A DNA stretch of 64,000 nt from Amphiplicatus metriothermophilus (GTDB lineage Bacteria; Pseudomonadota; Alphaproteobacteria; Caulobacterales; Parvularculaceae): assembly GCF_900199215.1 (NCBI RefSeq), contig NZ_FZQA01000004.1, positions 1 to 64,000 on the forward strand, read 5' to 3'. The notes beneath the pieces were generated by a model. That model searched no databases and had not been told where the DNA came from. It saw only the letters and a program-made list of their open reading frames with translations. Within the stretch, counting starts at the first letter, position 1; each line of letters starts with the position of its first letter. This document shows, one piece after another, positions 35,148 to 45,181 of this stretch. Made by a program: the position numbers and the translations under genes.

Positions 35148-36244
35148 TCCGCCTTCCTGCAGACCATAAGCCCGGCGTCCGTCGCCGAGCCCATTATCAG
35201 AACGCCCTGCGCCTCGATTGCAACGGTGGCCGCGCTGAATCGCGCGCCTTTCGGATCATCATAAAGGATTTCGAGCGACTCCAACCCCGCATCCGTCTTT
35301 ACGACGCGGCTCGGCGCCGCGCCAAGCCCGAGCTTGCGATGCAACGCCAATTTGATGAGCGAAGGGTGAACCGCCGCGACGATCCCGCCGTCAGCGGCGC
35401 GCGTGAGATTGTCCGGCCCGCCCGGCAGCGCCAGCCTGTGCGCGAGGGCATAGCCGCCCGTATCCTTTTCGAGCGCCAGCACCGCGCGCTCGCGGGTCGC
35501 CGCAAGGACGAGCGCGCCGTCGCGCGCGCGCGCGAGCCCGTTGGCGAACGCCGCCCCTTCGAACAGACGCGCCCCGTCCGCTCCAGCGAGTCCCGAGCGC
35601 CGGAGCGCGAACAGATCTTCCGGCAGGGCCTGCAGGCCGCAGGCGGCGCGGTCGAAGCTCGTCAGCACGCCTTCTGGACCGATCAGCACGTCGTTCGCAG
35701 AGCAGGGCGCCTCGCGCCCGACGCCCATGAAGACCGTCCCGTCGTCGCCGACCCGCTCGATGCGCGGCTGAAGCCGCCAGATATGATTGATGCGCTGATA
35801 GGCGCGATTGATGAAAACGAGCTCGCGGCTGTCCGCATCATAGGCGATCCCGTGAGGGCGCACGCCCCCCGCCGCCTCGCCCGGGCCGATCAACCGCTCA
35901 GCGACGACGCGATCCGTCGACGGATCGTCTAGCGCCGCGAGCGGCACGACGTAGATCCCGCCTTCGGGAATGGCAAAAGCTCTTTTCCGGGCGGCGCGCT
36001 CGGCGGCGCGCCGGTCGTAAGCGGATACGAACAGGCGGCCGCGGACTGGATCGAAGGCGAGGTCTTCGGCGCCGCGGACCGCCGCGCCGCTGTGCGGATC
36101 GATCAGCGCGACGCGCCGGCACTGCTCAAAAGAATAGGCCGCAGGACCGACGGTTTCGCCCGCGCAGGCCGCCGCCGCGAGTCCGGCGGCGAGCGCAAGA
36201 AAAATCCGCTCAGGCCGCCCCCGCCTGTCCTTTCGCGCTCGCAT
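35144..36244 (-). CDS. Beta-propeller lipoprotein (SMP-30/paraoxonase-like)
   Basis: A 366-residue exported lipoprotein: basic N-terminus, hydrophobic IFLALAAGLAAAACAG with lipobox Cys. The mature part shows repeated blades such as GAEDLAFDPVRGRLFVSAYD, VRPHGIAYDADSRELVFINRAY, PCSANDVLIGPEGVLTSFD and GGPDNLTRAADGGIVAAVHPSL, a pattern of arylesterase/paraoxonase-like calcium-binding propellers. The start at 36244 overlaps the sulfotransferase 3' end by 35 bp, and its stop overlaps the hpnA TTG. A lactonase or esterase on the outer surface is inferred; the substrate is unknown. Confidence 0.7.
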   Translation of the reverse strand: MRARKDRRGRPERIFLALAAGLAAAACAGETVGPAAYSFEQCRRVALIDPHSGAAVRGAEDLAFDPVRGRLFVSAYDRRAAERAARKRAFAIPEGGIYVVPLAALDDPSTDRVVAERLIGPGEAAGGVRPHGIAYDADSRELVFINRAYQRINHIWRLQPRIERVGDDGTVFMGVGREAPCSANDVLIGPEGVLTSFDRAACGLQALPEDLFALRRSGLAGADGARLFEGAAFANGLARARDGALVLAATRERAVLALEKDTGGYALAHRLALPGGPDNLTRAADGGIVAAVHPSLIKLALHRKLGLGAAPSRVVKTDAGLESLEILYDDPKGARFSAATVAIEAQGVLIMGSATDAGLMVCRKAD

Positions 36245-37373
36245 CGCTTTCGCCCTCTCTAGGCCGTTCCCCTGCCGCCGGCGCCGACGGCGCGCCGGGC
36301 CGGGCGTATCCCCATTTGTCCAGAAACCGGCCGAGCCGGGACTCGACCTTGGCCGCCGCCTCGTCGGAATAGGCAAACCGGTTCTTCTCGAAGCTGCGCA
36401 CCGAAGCGAGATAGGATTCGAATTTGGGGCGCGCCTCCTTAAAGCCTTCGAGGCCGAGACGGCGATAAATCTCTTCGACCGCCTCCAGCGGGCGCGCGTC
36501 GAGATCAGCGTAACGCAGCTCGACATAGCGGTCGACCGGCATGTCCTTCGCGTCCGTTTCGAGGGCGTCCATCATGCGCGCATAAACGTCCAGGATCGTC
36601 CCGTCGATGTCGACATGCTCGTAGGTCTGCAACGCGAATTCCGCGAGCAGTTTTTTGTAGAAGTTACGCATGGACACGAACACGTCATACGGATTGCGAT
36701 GGATGTGAATGAACTTCGCGTCCGGAAACATTTCGCGCAGCAAGGCGAGACGACCCGTATAGACGGGATTCTTGATGAGAAGCCGGCGCCCGCCCTGATG
36801 CAGGTGAAGCTTCCGCATCAGATAGACGAAACGCTCCTTCCAGCGCTCGACCTCGCCTTCCGCGCAGCCGTCGAAAAAAAGACCGCGTCGCACAAGATCG
36901 TCGAAGGCGCGCGGAAAATAGATGCCATGGTAAAAGGACGACGCCGACATGTTCGCAACGGCGATTTCATCCTCTTGCGGACTGTCTGGCGTGACGGGGA
37001 TGTTGTCGATATAGCGATGCTCCGGCAGGGCGCGCTCGAGCAACGGCCTGAAGACGCGCGCAAGGCCGAACAGGTCCCAAGGCAGGCCCGTGGCGACCGG
37101 CGGCACGAAACCCCATGCGCCGCTTTTGACCATGATGTTGTAAAGATGGGTCGTTCCTGAACGCCAGTGGCCGAGAATGAAAACCGGCGCGGGCATCTCC
37201 TGCGCGCGCGGCAGGCGCCCCGCGAGCGCCAGCCGCTCGGCCGTTGAAAAGGGCCAACGCGCCAGCACCGAAAATGCGATCATGGCCGCCGCGCCCGGCT
37301 TTTCCGGCGGACCGGCGCGGCGCATGACGGCCAGAAGCGTTCCCGGATCTGCGCCGCACAGCGGATGAGCCAT
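36210..37373 (-). CDS. Sulfotransferase family protein
   Basis: A 387-residue PAPS-dependent sulfotransferase. The 5'-phosphosulfate loop is visible in PVFILGHWRSGTTHLYNIMVKSG, and the 3'-phosphate region in FPDAKFIHIHRNPYDVFVSMRNF, followed by VELRYADLDARPLEAVEEIYRRLGL. The ATG at 37373 is preferred; upstream in-frame starts would add a basic Ala/Arg-rich extension. It is the first gene of an overlapping unit leading to hpnA. The acceptor is unknown; a lipid or hopanoid alcohol is a possibility raised only by the location. Confidence 0.8.
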   Translation of the reverse strand: MAHPLCGADPGTLLAVMRRAGPPEKPGAAAMIAFSVLARWPFSTAERLALAGRLPRAQEMPAPVFILGHWRSGTTHLYNIMVKSGAWGFVPPVATGLPWDLFGLARVFRPLLERALPEHRYIDNIPVTPDSPQEDEIAVANMSASSFYHGIYFPRAFDDLVRRGLFFDGCAEGEVERWKERFVYLMRKLHLHQGGRRLLIKNPVYTGRLALLREMFPDAKFIHIHRNPYDVFVSMRNFYKKLLAEFALQTYEHVDIDGTILDVYARMMDALETDAKDMPVDRYVELRYADLDARPLEAVEEIYRRLGLEGFKEARPKFESYLASVRSFEKNRFAYSDEAAAKVESRLGRFLDKWGYARPGAPSAPAAGERPREGESDASAKGQAGAA

Positions 37374-37540
37374 GAATGCTTCCTTAATCCTTTCACGAAA
37401 CCGAAGGCGAGCTTTAGCGCAGGCGGCGCATCTTGACCAGACGACGGCCATGAAAGCTCCCCAATTCAGCCTATGGTTACCGCCGCCGTGAGAAGATTCG
37501 CGCATGGCGGCGTTCGCGGCGGCCCGACCAGCGCAAGGTT

Positions 37541-39301
37541 TTGAGCGACAAGGTGACGGCGATACTCAGACGGGCGATGGCAGGCGCGGCGGCGACGGCG
37601 ATGATGATGGCCGCGGCGGCGGCCGCGCCCTATGAAACCGTGTTCGAGGGCGCGCCGAACGGGCTCGCGGACAAGCTGAGGATGGTGTCGGCGCTCGCGG
37701 CCGGCAAGCGCGCATATCCGACGGCGACAGCCCTGCGCCGGGCCGCGCGCGAGGATCTCAAGGCCATCGAAAATGCGCTGGAGGCGGCTGGATACTACGC
37801 AGGGTCGGCGCGTTTCGAAGTCGTCGACGGCGCGAAAGGCGTGCGGCGCGTCGTCTTTACGATCGAGCCAGGCCCGAAATTCCGCATCGAGGCGTACCGC
37901 ATCGTCTATGAAGACGCCGGCGAAGCAGAGCGGCCGGCCGACCTCGCCGCGCTCGGCCTCAAGGGCGACGGCGCGGGCGACGGCGCGTCGCTCAAGGCGT
38001 TGCAGGAGCGTTTTCTTTCGGGCCTTTGGGACCGGGGCTTTCCGGCCGCACGCATCGTCTCGCGTCATGTCGAGGCCGACATGGCCGCCGGGACCGGCGT
38101 CGCCGTGTTCCGCTTCGAAAGCGGACCGCGCGCGCGGTTCGGCGCGATAGAGCTTAGCGGCGCGGACGAGACCGCGCCGGTCTATGTCGAGAAACTCAGG
38201 ACCTGGACGCCGGGAGAGCCGTTCGACCGATCCAAGCTCATCGCGTTTCGCGACCGGCTCGCCAAAACGGGGCTGTTCAATTCCATCGACGTGGCGCCGG
38301 GCGCGCCGGACGAAAGCGGCGCCGCGCCGATTCTTGTCACCGTCGTCGAGCGCAAGCGCCGCACTATCGGCGTCGGCGCATCCTACTCGACTTCGGAAGG
38401 CCCCGGCGGCCGACTGTTCTTCGAATACAGAAACGCCTTTCACCGCGGCGAACGCGCGTTTATCGAGCTCAAAGGCGCCGAAATAGAGCAGTCGCTCAAG
38501 GCCGATCTCGCCAAACCTCTTCCCGACTTTCCCGGCGCCGCCTTCTTCGGTTTCGCTTTCACGAACGAGACCACCGACGCCTTCAACGCCCGCACCGCGC
38601 AGATCGAAAGCGGTCTGGTCAAACGCTGGCTCGACGACCGCCTCGAGACGCGCGGCGGCGTGGCGCTCGAAACGTCCGGCGTTCGCTCAGCGAGTGACGA
38701 TCAGCGTACGTATTTCTTCTCCATGCCCTTGTCGGCGACCTGGAACACGGAGAACGACCTGCTCAATCCAACCAGAGGCGCGCGCGCCAGCCTTTCAGTA
38801 ACGCCTTATACGGGCAGCGATCATTTCACGCGCGCCGAAATCGCCGTGCGCAGCCGCGTCGCGTTCGGCCCGGACGACCGCCTGACCGCCGCCGCGCGCG
38901 CGCGCCTCGGCGCCACTCTCGGCTCCTCGCTCGCGGGCCTGCCGGCCAACAAACGCTATTACGCCGGCGGCGGCGCCTCGGTGCGCGGTTACGACTTTCA
39001 GGCCGTCGGCCCGCTTGACGCCGAGGGCGACCCTGTCGGCGGGCGCTCCGTTATAGAAGGCGCGTTCGAAGCGCGCGCGCGCGTTTTGAAAAACTTGCAG
39101 ATCGCCGGCTTCCTCGACGCCGGTTCGGTCTCGTCGCAAGCGTTTCCGGATTTTAATGAGAAGTTCTTCTTAGGCGCAGGCGGCGGCGTGCGGTATTTCA
39201 CGCCCGTCGGCCCGATCCGGGTCGACGTCGCAGTTCCGCTCGACGGGCGAGAGAGCGACCGCGCCTGGCAGCTTTACATCTCGCTTGGGCAGCCCTTTTG
39301 A
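37541..39301 (+). CDS. tamA: TamA, Omp85-family outer-membrane assembly factor
   Basis: A 586-residue outer-membrane protein. The start is a TTG at 37541 or the ATG at 37577; either gives a signal-like Ala/Met-rich segment ending near APYETVF. Three POTRA domains follow (e.g. GPKFRIEAYRIVYEDAG; GPRARFGAIELSGADETAPVYVEKL; WTPGEPFDRSKLIAFRDRLAKTGLF), then a 16-strand barrel with the Omp85 loop GGASVRGYDF and the C-terminal IRVDVAVPL...LYISLGQPF ending in Phe. It is coupled to tamB by a TGATG overlap. Confidence 0.9.
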   Translation: MSDKVTAILRRAMAGAAATAMMMAAAAAAPYETVFEGAPNGLADKLRMVSALAAGKRAYPTATALRRAAREDLKAIENALEAAGYYAGSARFEVVDGAKGVRRVVFTIEPGPKFRIEAYRIVYEDAGEAERPADLAALGLKGDGAGDGASLKALQERFLSGLWDRGFPAARIVSRHVEADMAAGTGVAVFRFESGPRARFGAIELSGADETAPVYVEKLRTWTPGEPFDRSKLIAFRDRLAKTGLFNSIDVAPGAPDESGAAPILVTVVERKRRTIGVGASYSTSEGPGGRLFFEYRNAFHRGERAFIELKGAEIEQSLKADLAKPLPDFPGAAFFGFAFTNETTDAFNARTAQIESGLVKRWLDDRLETRGGVALETSGVRSASDDQRTYFFSMPLSATWNTENDLLNPTRGARASLSVTPYTGSDHFTRAEIAVRSRVAFGPDDRLTAAARARLGATLGSSLAGLPANKRYYAGGGASVRGYDFQAVGPLDAEGDPVGGRSVIEGAFEARARVLKNLQIAGFLDAGSVSSQAFPDFNEKFFLGAGGGVRYFTPVGPIRVDVAVPLDGRESDRAWQLYISLGQPF

Positions 39302-42300
39302 TGCGGCGCGCGCTCGTCATAACGCTCATTCTCGCCTTCGCGGCGATTCTCGTCGCTGCGCTCGCCTGGGCGGCGTTGTTTCGCACCGCGCCCGGGCGGG
39401 AGCTTGTCCTTACGCTGATCGAACGGGAGCTCGGCGACGCGCTGGGCGGCGAGGTCGAGATCAGAGCGCTCGACGGCGCGCCGCCGGGCTTCATCGTACT
39501 GCACGACCTGCGCGCGCATGTAGACGGCGAGCCTCTGCTGACCGCCGCGCGCATCGAATTCGACTGGCGGCCCTTCGCCCTTCTCAGCCGACGCGTCCAT
39601 GCCGTGCGGCTGCATGTGGAGGGATTGCAGCTTTTGCGCGCGCCGCCCGCGCGCAAGCGCGGCGATGAGGAACCGCGTGCGCCGCCGTGGCCGCCGCGCT
39701 TTCCTTACGTCGCGGTGGACGCCTTCTCGCTCGTCGACGCCCGCGTCGAGGAAACCGTCGCGGGTCGGCCTTTGCGCCTTGACGGCGAGGGCGCGCTCGA
39801 CATGGGGGGCGCGGCGATCAAGGCGCAGCTTCGCCTCAGCAGCCGGAACGACACCGATCTCGTCGATCTCGCGCTCGACTTCGATCCCGCAGCAGGGCGC
39901 CTTTTCCTCGACCTCGTCGCAGCCTCGCAGGCCGACGGAGCAGTCGCCGCGCTCGTCGGACTCGACGGACCGCTGTTTCTGGAAGCGAAGGCGGACGCGC
40001 CCGTCGCTGTTTTCGAACTGTCCATCGACGGGTCGTTGGGCGGCTATGGCGACATCATGGCGCGCCTTGGCGGCGACCTGTCCGCCATGAGCTCTGCGCG
40101 CGCCGAGGCGACGCTGGCGTTCGGCCCGAAGCTCGCTGCGCTCGCCCGGGAAGCCGGTCCGCGCATCGATCTCGCCGCGACGCTGCGCGAAGAGCGCGAT
40201 CGAACCATTCTCGCCATTGAGCGCCTCGACAGCGCCGCAGGGGGCCTTTTCGGCGAAATCCGCTGGACGGTGCGGCGCGGCAGGCTCGCCGCAATCGAGG
40301 CCGATCTCGACGCCTCGCTTGCGGGCGATTACCGCTCCGCGCTCCAGCGCTGGCTCGGTCCGCGAATCAGTCTCGCCATCAGCGGAGAGCCGCGCGGCGA
40401 TCAGTACGCCCTCAAAGGCGCCGCGCGAGGGACGGCTTGGTCCGTCGACATCGAGGAAGGGCGAACCGATCTGCGCGAGATCTTCGCCGGCCGCATCGAC
40501 ATCGCTTTCGAAGAGGATCAGATGCGTCCCTCGCCTTTCGACCGCAACGGAACGGCGAGCGCGCGCGTCTTTGTCTCGCAGGAACGCATCGAAGCGGAAA
40601 ACATGCGGTTGCGTCTTGGCGCGTCTTCCTTCGACGGCGAGGGAGCGATCGATCTCTCCGCTGACGCCTTTGAACTCGCCGGCGCAGGCGCCCTGACGCC
40701 CGACCTCGCCGAAACGCTCGTCGAAGGGCTCGCGCTGCCGAAAGCCGCGCCGTTTCAGCTTGAAGCGCGCGGCGCGTTCGATCGCTTCGAGGCGCGTCTT
40801 GAGACGGACGCTCCGCCCGCTTCCTACCGCGGCGAGACGCTGCCCGCCGCGACGCTCGCCTTCAATTTTGCCGGCCTGCCGAGGCTGCCCTCGGGCGATT
40901 TCACGGCGACCCGGCTCGACGGTCGCGGGCGAGCCGAGATTCAACTCAGATCTTCCCTAGACGGACGGATCTCTGCGCCGCGCGTTCTGATTCTAGGCGA
41001 AGCCTTCCGGCTCGGCGGAAACGGAAGCTACGACCCCGCCCGGGCCCATGTCGCGCTTAACCTGAGCTATGAAGGCGGCGCAGGCGCGACGCCCTGGCCG
41101 GGTCTGGCGCTTGAAGGGGCTTTCGCCATCAGCGGACGCATGGATCTTGACGGCGCCGGCGCGCTCACCCTCGACGCGCCGCGCCTCGACGTCAATGGCA
41201 TTGAAACGCGCAATCTCGCCGCCGCCGCGAATGGAACGCTGAGCGCGTTCGCCTTCTCGATCACGGCCGATCGCATCGCCGGTCTGCCCGCCGGCGAGAT
41301 TGCGGCCCTTTCTTTTGACGGCGAAGTCGACCTCGAAGACGGCGCGCAGGCGACGCTCGCACGCTTCGAGGCGCAGGTCGGCGGGTTTCCGGCGATGCTC
41401 GACCAGCCGGCGCGACTGTCTTTCGGCGAAGGCGTCGAGATCTCAGGGCTGCGCGCGCAGATCGGCCGCGACGGGCGTCTTGCGTTCGACGGCGCCTTTT
41501 CCCAGACGCGCTGGCGCGCGCGGCTCGCGCTGGAGGCGGCGCCGATCCGCCCCATCTCCAGCGTCGTCACAGCTTCGCTCGATCTCGATACGCGCAGGGA
41601 CGGACCCGCTGTCGGGGATTTTTTGTTGCGCTCGCGACTGACCGAATCCGAGAGCGCCGCCTTTCGCGGAACGCTCGACTGGGACGGCGAACGGCTGCGT
41701 CTCGTCAACGCCGAACCTGCCGACGCGATCGATTTCGATCTGGCCATTCCCATGAAGCTGCGTCGCACGCCCGAACTTTCGGTTTCGCTAGACGGCGCGC
41801 TCGCAGGCTCGGCCGGCTATTCGGGACCTGCTCAGGCCGTCGCGCTGTTTCTGCCGACGGCGCTTCATTCCCTTGAAGGCGCGCTGGAGCTGCGGGCGAG
41901 CCTGGCCGGGACGCTCGTCCAGCCAGAGCTCGCAGGCGTCCTGACGCTCACGGACGGCGCCTATACGGAATTCGCCACCGGTCTCAGCCTGACCGGCGTC
42001 AACGCCCGCGCCGAAGCGCGGCCGGCCGAAGGGGGCTCGCGCGTCGTCTTTTCCGCGACTGCGCGCGGGCCGGCTCAGGACGCCGATACGATCGCCTATG
42101 AAGGCGAGGCCTATATCGGCGAGAACGCGCGGATCGAAAGCGCGTTGACGCTCAACGACGCGCGGTTGGCGGCCGGCCCGGTTTCACAGGCGCGCGCAAG
42201 CGGAAAGCTCGCCATAGCCGGTCCAATCGAAGCCGTGGCGCTTTCGGGGGAAATCGCCCTTGCGCGCCTGGAAGCGGAACTCGCCGCGCCGGAGACGACA

Positions 42301-43098
42301 GGTCTCGTCGAAATCGAGGTCGTGCGGGTGGGCGACGAATCGCAAGACGCCGGCGGCGCTGCGCCGTCGCCGCGGCCGTCCGTTTCGTTCGACGTGACAG
42401 CCCGCGCCGATGATAAGATATTCGTTCGCGGGCGCGGCCTCGAAAGCGAGTGGCGGGCGAACGTTCGCCTCTTGGGCGACGCGGACGCGCCGCTTATTCT
42501 CGGCGATCTCGGCTTGCGGCGCGGCCATATCGACTTCTCCGGCCGACGCTTCGACATCACGCGCGGCGAAGTCGTCTTCGACCGCCTTGCGCCGAACGAC
42601 CCTGTACTGAATATCCGCGCGGAGTATGAAACAGGAGAAGGCGTCATAGCGGCGATCGAGATCGGCGGCCGGGCGAGCGCGCCGTCGGTCAGCTTGACTT
42701 CCACGCCGCAGCTGCCTTCGGAAGACGTCATGGCGCTCGTGCTGTTCGGCAAACCCGCGACGGAGCTTTCCGCGATAGAGTCCTTGCAGATGGCGCAAGC
42801 GCTCGCGCAGCTCAGCGGCGTCGCGGGTCTCGGCGGCCCTGGCGTCGTCGGCGCGGCGCGGCGCGCTCTCGGCCTCGACATGCTGAATGTGGATTTCGAC
42901 TCAGAAACGGGGGTCGGCTCGCTCGCCGTAGGAAAATACGTCGCCAACGGACTTTTCGTTTCCGCGACCCAAGACGCGCGCGGCGAAAACGGCGCCGTCC
43001 GCGTGCAGTACGAGATCACCGATTCGATCACGGTCGAAACCGAGCTAAAGCAGAACGGCGAGCAGACCGTCTCGGCCAACTGGAAACGCGATTTCTGA
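39301..43098 (+). CDS. tamB: TamB, translocation and assembly module inner-membrane-anchored protein
   Basis: A 1265-residue protein: N-terminal signal anchor (ALVITLILAFAAILVAALAWAAL), a very long periplasmic beta-helical groove rich in alternating hydrophobic residues, and the C-terminal DUF490 domain (LILGDLGLRRGHIDFSGRRFDITRGEVVFD, SLTSTPQLPSEDVMALVLFGKP, YEITDSITVETELKQNGEQTVSANWKRDF). With TamA it supports outer-membrane protein and lipid traffic. The ATG at 39301 overlaps the tamA TGA. Length is normal for the family. Confidence 0.92.
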   Translation: MRRALVITLILAFAAILVAALAWAALFRTAPGRELVLTLIERELGDALGGEVEIRALDGAPPGFIVLHDLRAHVDGEPLLTAARIEFDWRPFALLSRRVHAVRLHVEGLQLLRAPPARKRGDEEPRAPPWPPRFPYVAVDAFSLVDARVEETVAGRPLRLDGEGALDMGGAAIKAQLRLSSRNDTDLVDLALDFDPAAGRLFLDLVAASQADGAVAALVGLDGPLFLEAKADAPVAVFELSIDGSLGGYGDIMARLGGDLSAMSSARAEATLAFGPKLAALAREAGPRIDLAATLREERDRTILAIERLDSAAGGLFGEIRWTVRRGRLAAIEADLDASLAGDYRSALQRWLGPRISLAISGEPRGDQYALKGAARGTAWSVDIEEGRTDLREIFAGRIDIAFEEDQMRPSPFDRNGTASARVFVSQERIEAENMRLRLGASSFDGEGAIDLSADAFELAGAGALTPDLAETLVEGLALPKAAPFQLEARGAFDRFEARLETDAPPASYRGETLPAATLAFNFAGLPRLPSGDFTATRLDGRGRAEIQLRSSLDGRISAPRVLILGEAFRLGGNGSYDPARAHVALNLSYEGGAGATPWPGLALEGAFAISGRMDLDGAGALTLDAPRLDVNGIETRNLAAAANGTLSAFAFSITADRIAGLPAGEIAALSFDGEVDLEDGAQATLARFEAQVGGFPAMLDQPARLSFGEGVEISGLRAQIGRDGRLAFDGAFSQTRWRARLALEAAPIRPISSVVTASLDLDTRRDGPAVGDFLLRSRLTESESAAFRGTLDWDGERLRLVNAEPADAIDFDLAIPMKLRRTPELSVSLDGALAGSAGYSGPAQAVALFLPTALHSLEGALELRASLAGTLVQPELAGVLTLTDGAYTEFATGLSLTGVNARAEARPAEGGSRVVFSATARGPAQDADTIAYEGEAYIGENARIESALTLNDARLAAGPVSQARASGKLAIAGPIEAVALSGEIALARLEAELAAPETTGLVEIEVVRVGDESQDAGGAAPSPRPSVSFDVTARADDKIFVRGRGLESEWRANVRLLGDADAPLILGDLGLRRGHIDFSGRRFDITRGEVVFDRLAPNDPVLNIRAEYETGEGVIAAIEIGGRASAPSVSLTSTPQLPSEDVMALVLFGKPATELSAIESLQMAQALAQLSGVAGLGGPGVVGAARRALGLDMLNVDFDSETGVGSLAVGKYVANGLFVSATQDARGENGAVRVQYEITDSITVETELKQNGEQTVSANWKRDF

Positions 43099-43103
43099 AC
43101 GCA

Positions 43104-45110
43104 TCACCGCCGTAGGTACGCCTCGAGCGCGCGCTTGCGTCCGGTGTCCTCGGAATAGTGTCCGTCCGCCCACGGATTGGCGAGATTGCTTCCGGCGAAG
43201 ACGAACTGCGCGCCCGCGAAGTTCGCGATCACGGCTTCCGGATCGTGGGCGCGCATGGCCTCGATCCAGGCGCGCGTGACGCGCTCGCCCTCCGGTCCCC
43301 AGCGCCAGGCGCGCATGAACTCGGCGAAGGCGGGCTCGGCGCGCAGATATTTCGGCCCCATGTCGTGATCGCCGCCCTCATAGTCGCCGAGGAAGAAGGC
43401 GCCGCCCTCAAGCGCGAAACGCTTTGTGCGCGCGCGCCATTCGAGCACGCGTTTCAGCGAGCCCGGCCCATTGCCGGTCGGCCCGCCGGTTATCACCCAG
43501 TCGGTCAGCTCCCGGGCGAGCGCGTCGACGCCCTTCGTCGCGATCGCCTCGAGCCACATCGCCTTGTGCGCGTCGTCGTCCGGCGCGGAGAAGAACCGGC
43601 CGTTCTGGGAGCCCCCCGAATAGTAGCTCGCCCCCGAAACCCCGGCCATGGCGAGCCAGGGGGCGGGATCCATGCCGCGATCCTCGAAATAGGCCCGGTA
43701 GCCTTCGAGCGCCCAGACGGTGGTGAAGTGATTGGCGAGCTGCACGCCGATCACCGGAACCCAGGCCTGGCTGCGTCCGGCCCTTGCGAGCGCCCGCTCG
43801 AAGGCGTGCGCCATGCGCGCCGCGGCGTAGCCGTAGCCGTGCGAGAAATTCCAGCCGCCTTCGCCGGTCGCGTTGCGCCCCGTGGCTTTCTCGAGCCCGT
43901 CGGCGAGCCCCCAGAAATAAGCCTTGCCGCGCACGAAGCCGGCGGCGTTGTTCCAGTGCTCGTTCGCAAGCTCCAGATAGAGCCGACGGTCCGCCGGATA
44001 GCCCGAGGCGATCAGGTCCGCGACGACGCGGTCGGCGAACTTCTCCCACTCGTCCGAGTCGAGAATGGCGACGGCGTTCGGCTCGGCGACCTCGAAGCGC
44101 ACCGCGTTCACGTTGCGGAACGCCGCGTCGAAGGAATCGGGCGCGCCGACATAGGCCGGCAAATGCATCCACAGCGCGACGTCCGCCTCCAGCGCCATGT
44201 CGAACAGGAGCCGCGGCGGCGCCGCGAAGGGCGCGTCAGGCGCGTAGTTCTTGCCGACGCCGGTCGCGCTCGCGGCCCATGACGCCGCCGGCAGATACTG
44301 GTCGACCCGCCGCTGACGGGTGGCGTTGATCGCCTGAATGTCGAGCGTTCTGAGAATCTTGTAGCCTGAAAGCTGCGCCCGGAAGGCGGGGCTGAGAACC
44401 CGTCCGGCCCTGACTTCGGCCTCGTCGGCCTTGCGATAGACCCTGAGGCCGCGGAAGCTGTCGGAGGCCTCCGTGACCGTGATCCAGCCCCAGCTTTTCT
44501 TGTCGGACGCGAAGTCGCACTCGACGCGATTGTCGGAAATCGTCGCGCAGCGATTGGCGAAGGCGAGCGTCGCCCGGCCCTCGCCCTCCCATTCGACGAC
44601 GTAGGTCCCGGCGTACCACTCGGGCCTGAACCGGGCGCCGAAGCGGACGAAGCCGAGCCGGACGCCGTGAAAGCCCTCGGGGATCGCCCGCGGCAGCATG
44701 GTCTCGGGGTTGATGAACCCCTTCTCCCACAGTTCGTCGTGCTCCATGCGGGCCCCGTCCGGACCCCAGGCGTGGAGCTGCGGCGTGTTCGCGCGCGACA
44801 GGACGATCAGCGGCTCCTCGACGTTGATGTAGCCGAGACCGCCCGCGCCGAGCTGCATGATCGGCAGGCCGTCGTCGGTCGTCGGAAAAACATGCGCCGG
44901 CTGAGCGTGGGGCGTGATGACGTCGGAGGGGGAGACGGGATCAAAAGGCGCGATTCTCGGCAACGTCGGCTGGCCGGCCTGCGAGGCGGCGGCGATGCGC
45001 GTCTCCGCCGCCGCGTTCTCGCCGTCGGCGCGCGCGCAGGCGCACGAAAGCGCCGCAAGCCCCGCCCAGACGACGAAGCCGCCATAAACCATCCTGTTCC
45101 GAAATCGCAT
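43104..45110 (-). CDS. Large exported protein, unclassified; possible glycanase-like barrel
   Basis: A 668-residue exported protein (MVYGGFVVWAGLAALSCACARADG; a Cys at residue 23 or 25 may be a lipidation site). No family is recognised. Residues about 290-520 have features of a TIM-barrel hydrolase: ADVALWMHLPAYVG, then RLYLELANEHWNNAAG (Glu384 in an N-E pair typical of clan-A acid/bases), WVPVIGVQLANHF, and later TKRFALEGGAFFLGDYEGGDHD, where a second Glu could serve as nucleophile. The N-terminal 260 residues look beta-rich and may bind carbohydrate. The start at 45110 is chosen for the signal peptide. It ends 5 bp from the convergent tamB stop. Confidence 0.55.
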   Translation of the reverse strand: MRFRNRMVYGGFVVWAGLAALSCACARADGENAAAETRIAAASQAGQPTLPRIAPFDPVSPSDVITPHAQPAHVFPTTDDGLPIMQLGAGGLGYINVEEPLIVLSRANTPQLHAWGPDGARMEHDELWEKGFINPETMLPRAIPEGFHGVRLGFVRFGARFRPEWYAGTYVVEWEGEGRATLAFANRCATISDNRVECDFASDKKSWGWITVTEASDSFRGLRVYRKADEAEVRAGRVLSPAFRAQLSGYKILRTLDIQAINATRQRRVDQYLPAASWAASATGVGKNYAPDAPFAAPPRLLFDMALEADVALWMHLPAYVGAPDSFDAAFRNVNAVRFEVAEPNAVAILDSDEWEKFADRVVADLIASGYPADRRLYLELANEHWNNAAGFVRGKAYFWGLADGLEKATGRNATGEGGWNFSHGYGYAAARMAHAFERALARAGRSQAWVPVIGVQLANHFTTVWALEGYRAYFEDRGMDPAPWLAMAGVSGASYYSGGSQNGRFFSAPDDDAHKAMWLEAIATKGVDALARELTDWVITGGPTGNGPGSLKRVLEWRARTKRFALEGGAFFLGDYEGGDHDMGPKYLRAEPAFAEFMRAWRWGPEGERVTRAWIEAMRAHDPEAVIANFAGAQFVFAGSNLANPWADGHYSEDTGRKRALEAYLRR

Positions 45111-45181
45111 ACGCGCCTCCCTGACGCCTTTGCGCTTCGCAATTCGTTCCCCGCCTCGCTGCAAGATCGACGCCGGGACTT

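Noticed and set aside
39274-40944. Long minus-strand frame opposite tamB
   Set aside because: No domain signature, biased composition, and tamB is intact on the plus strand.
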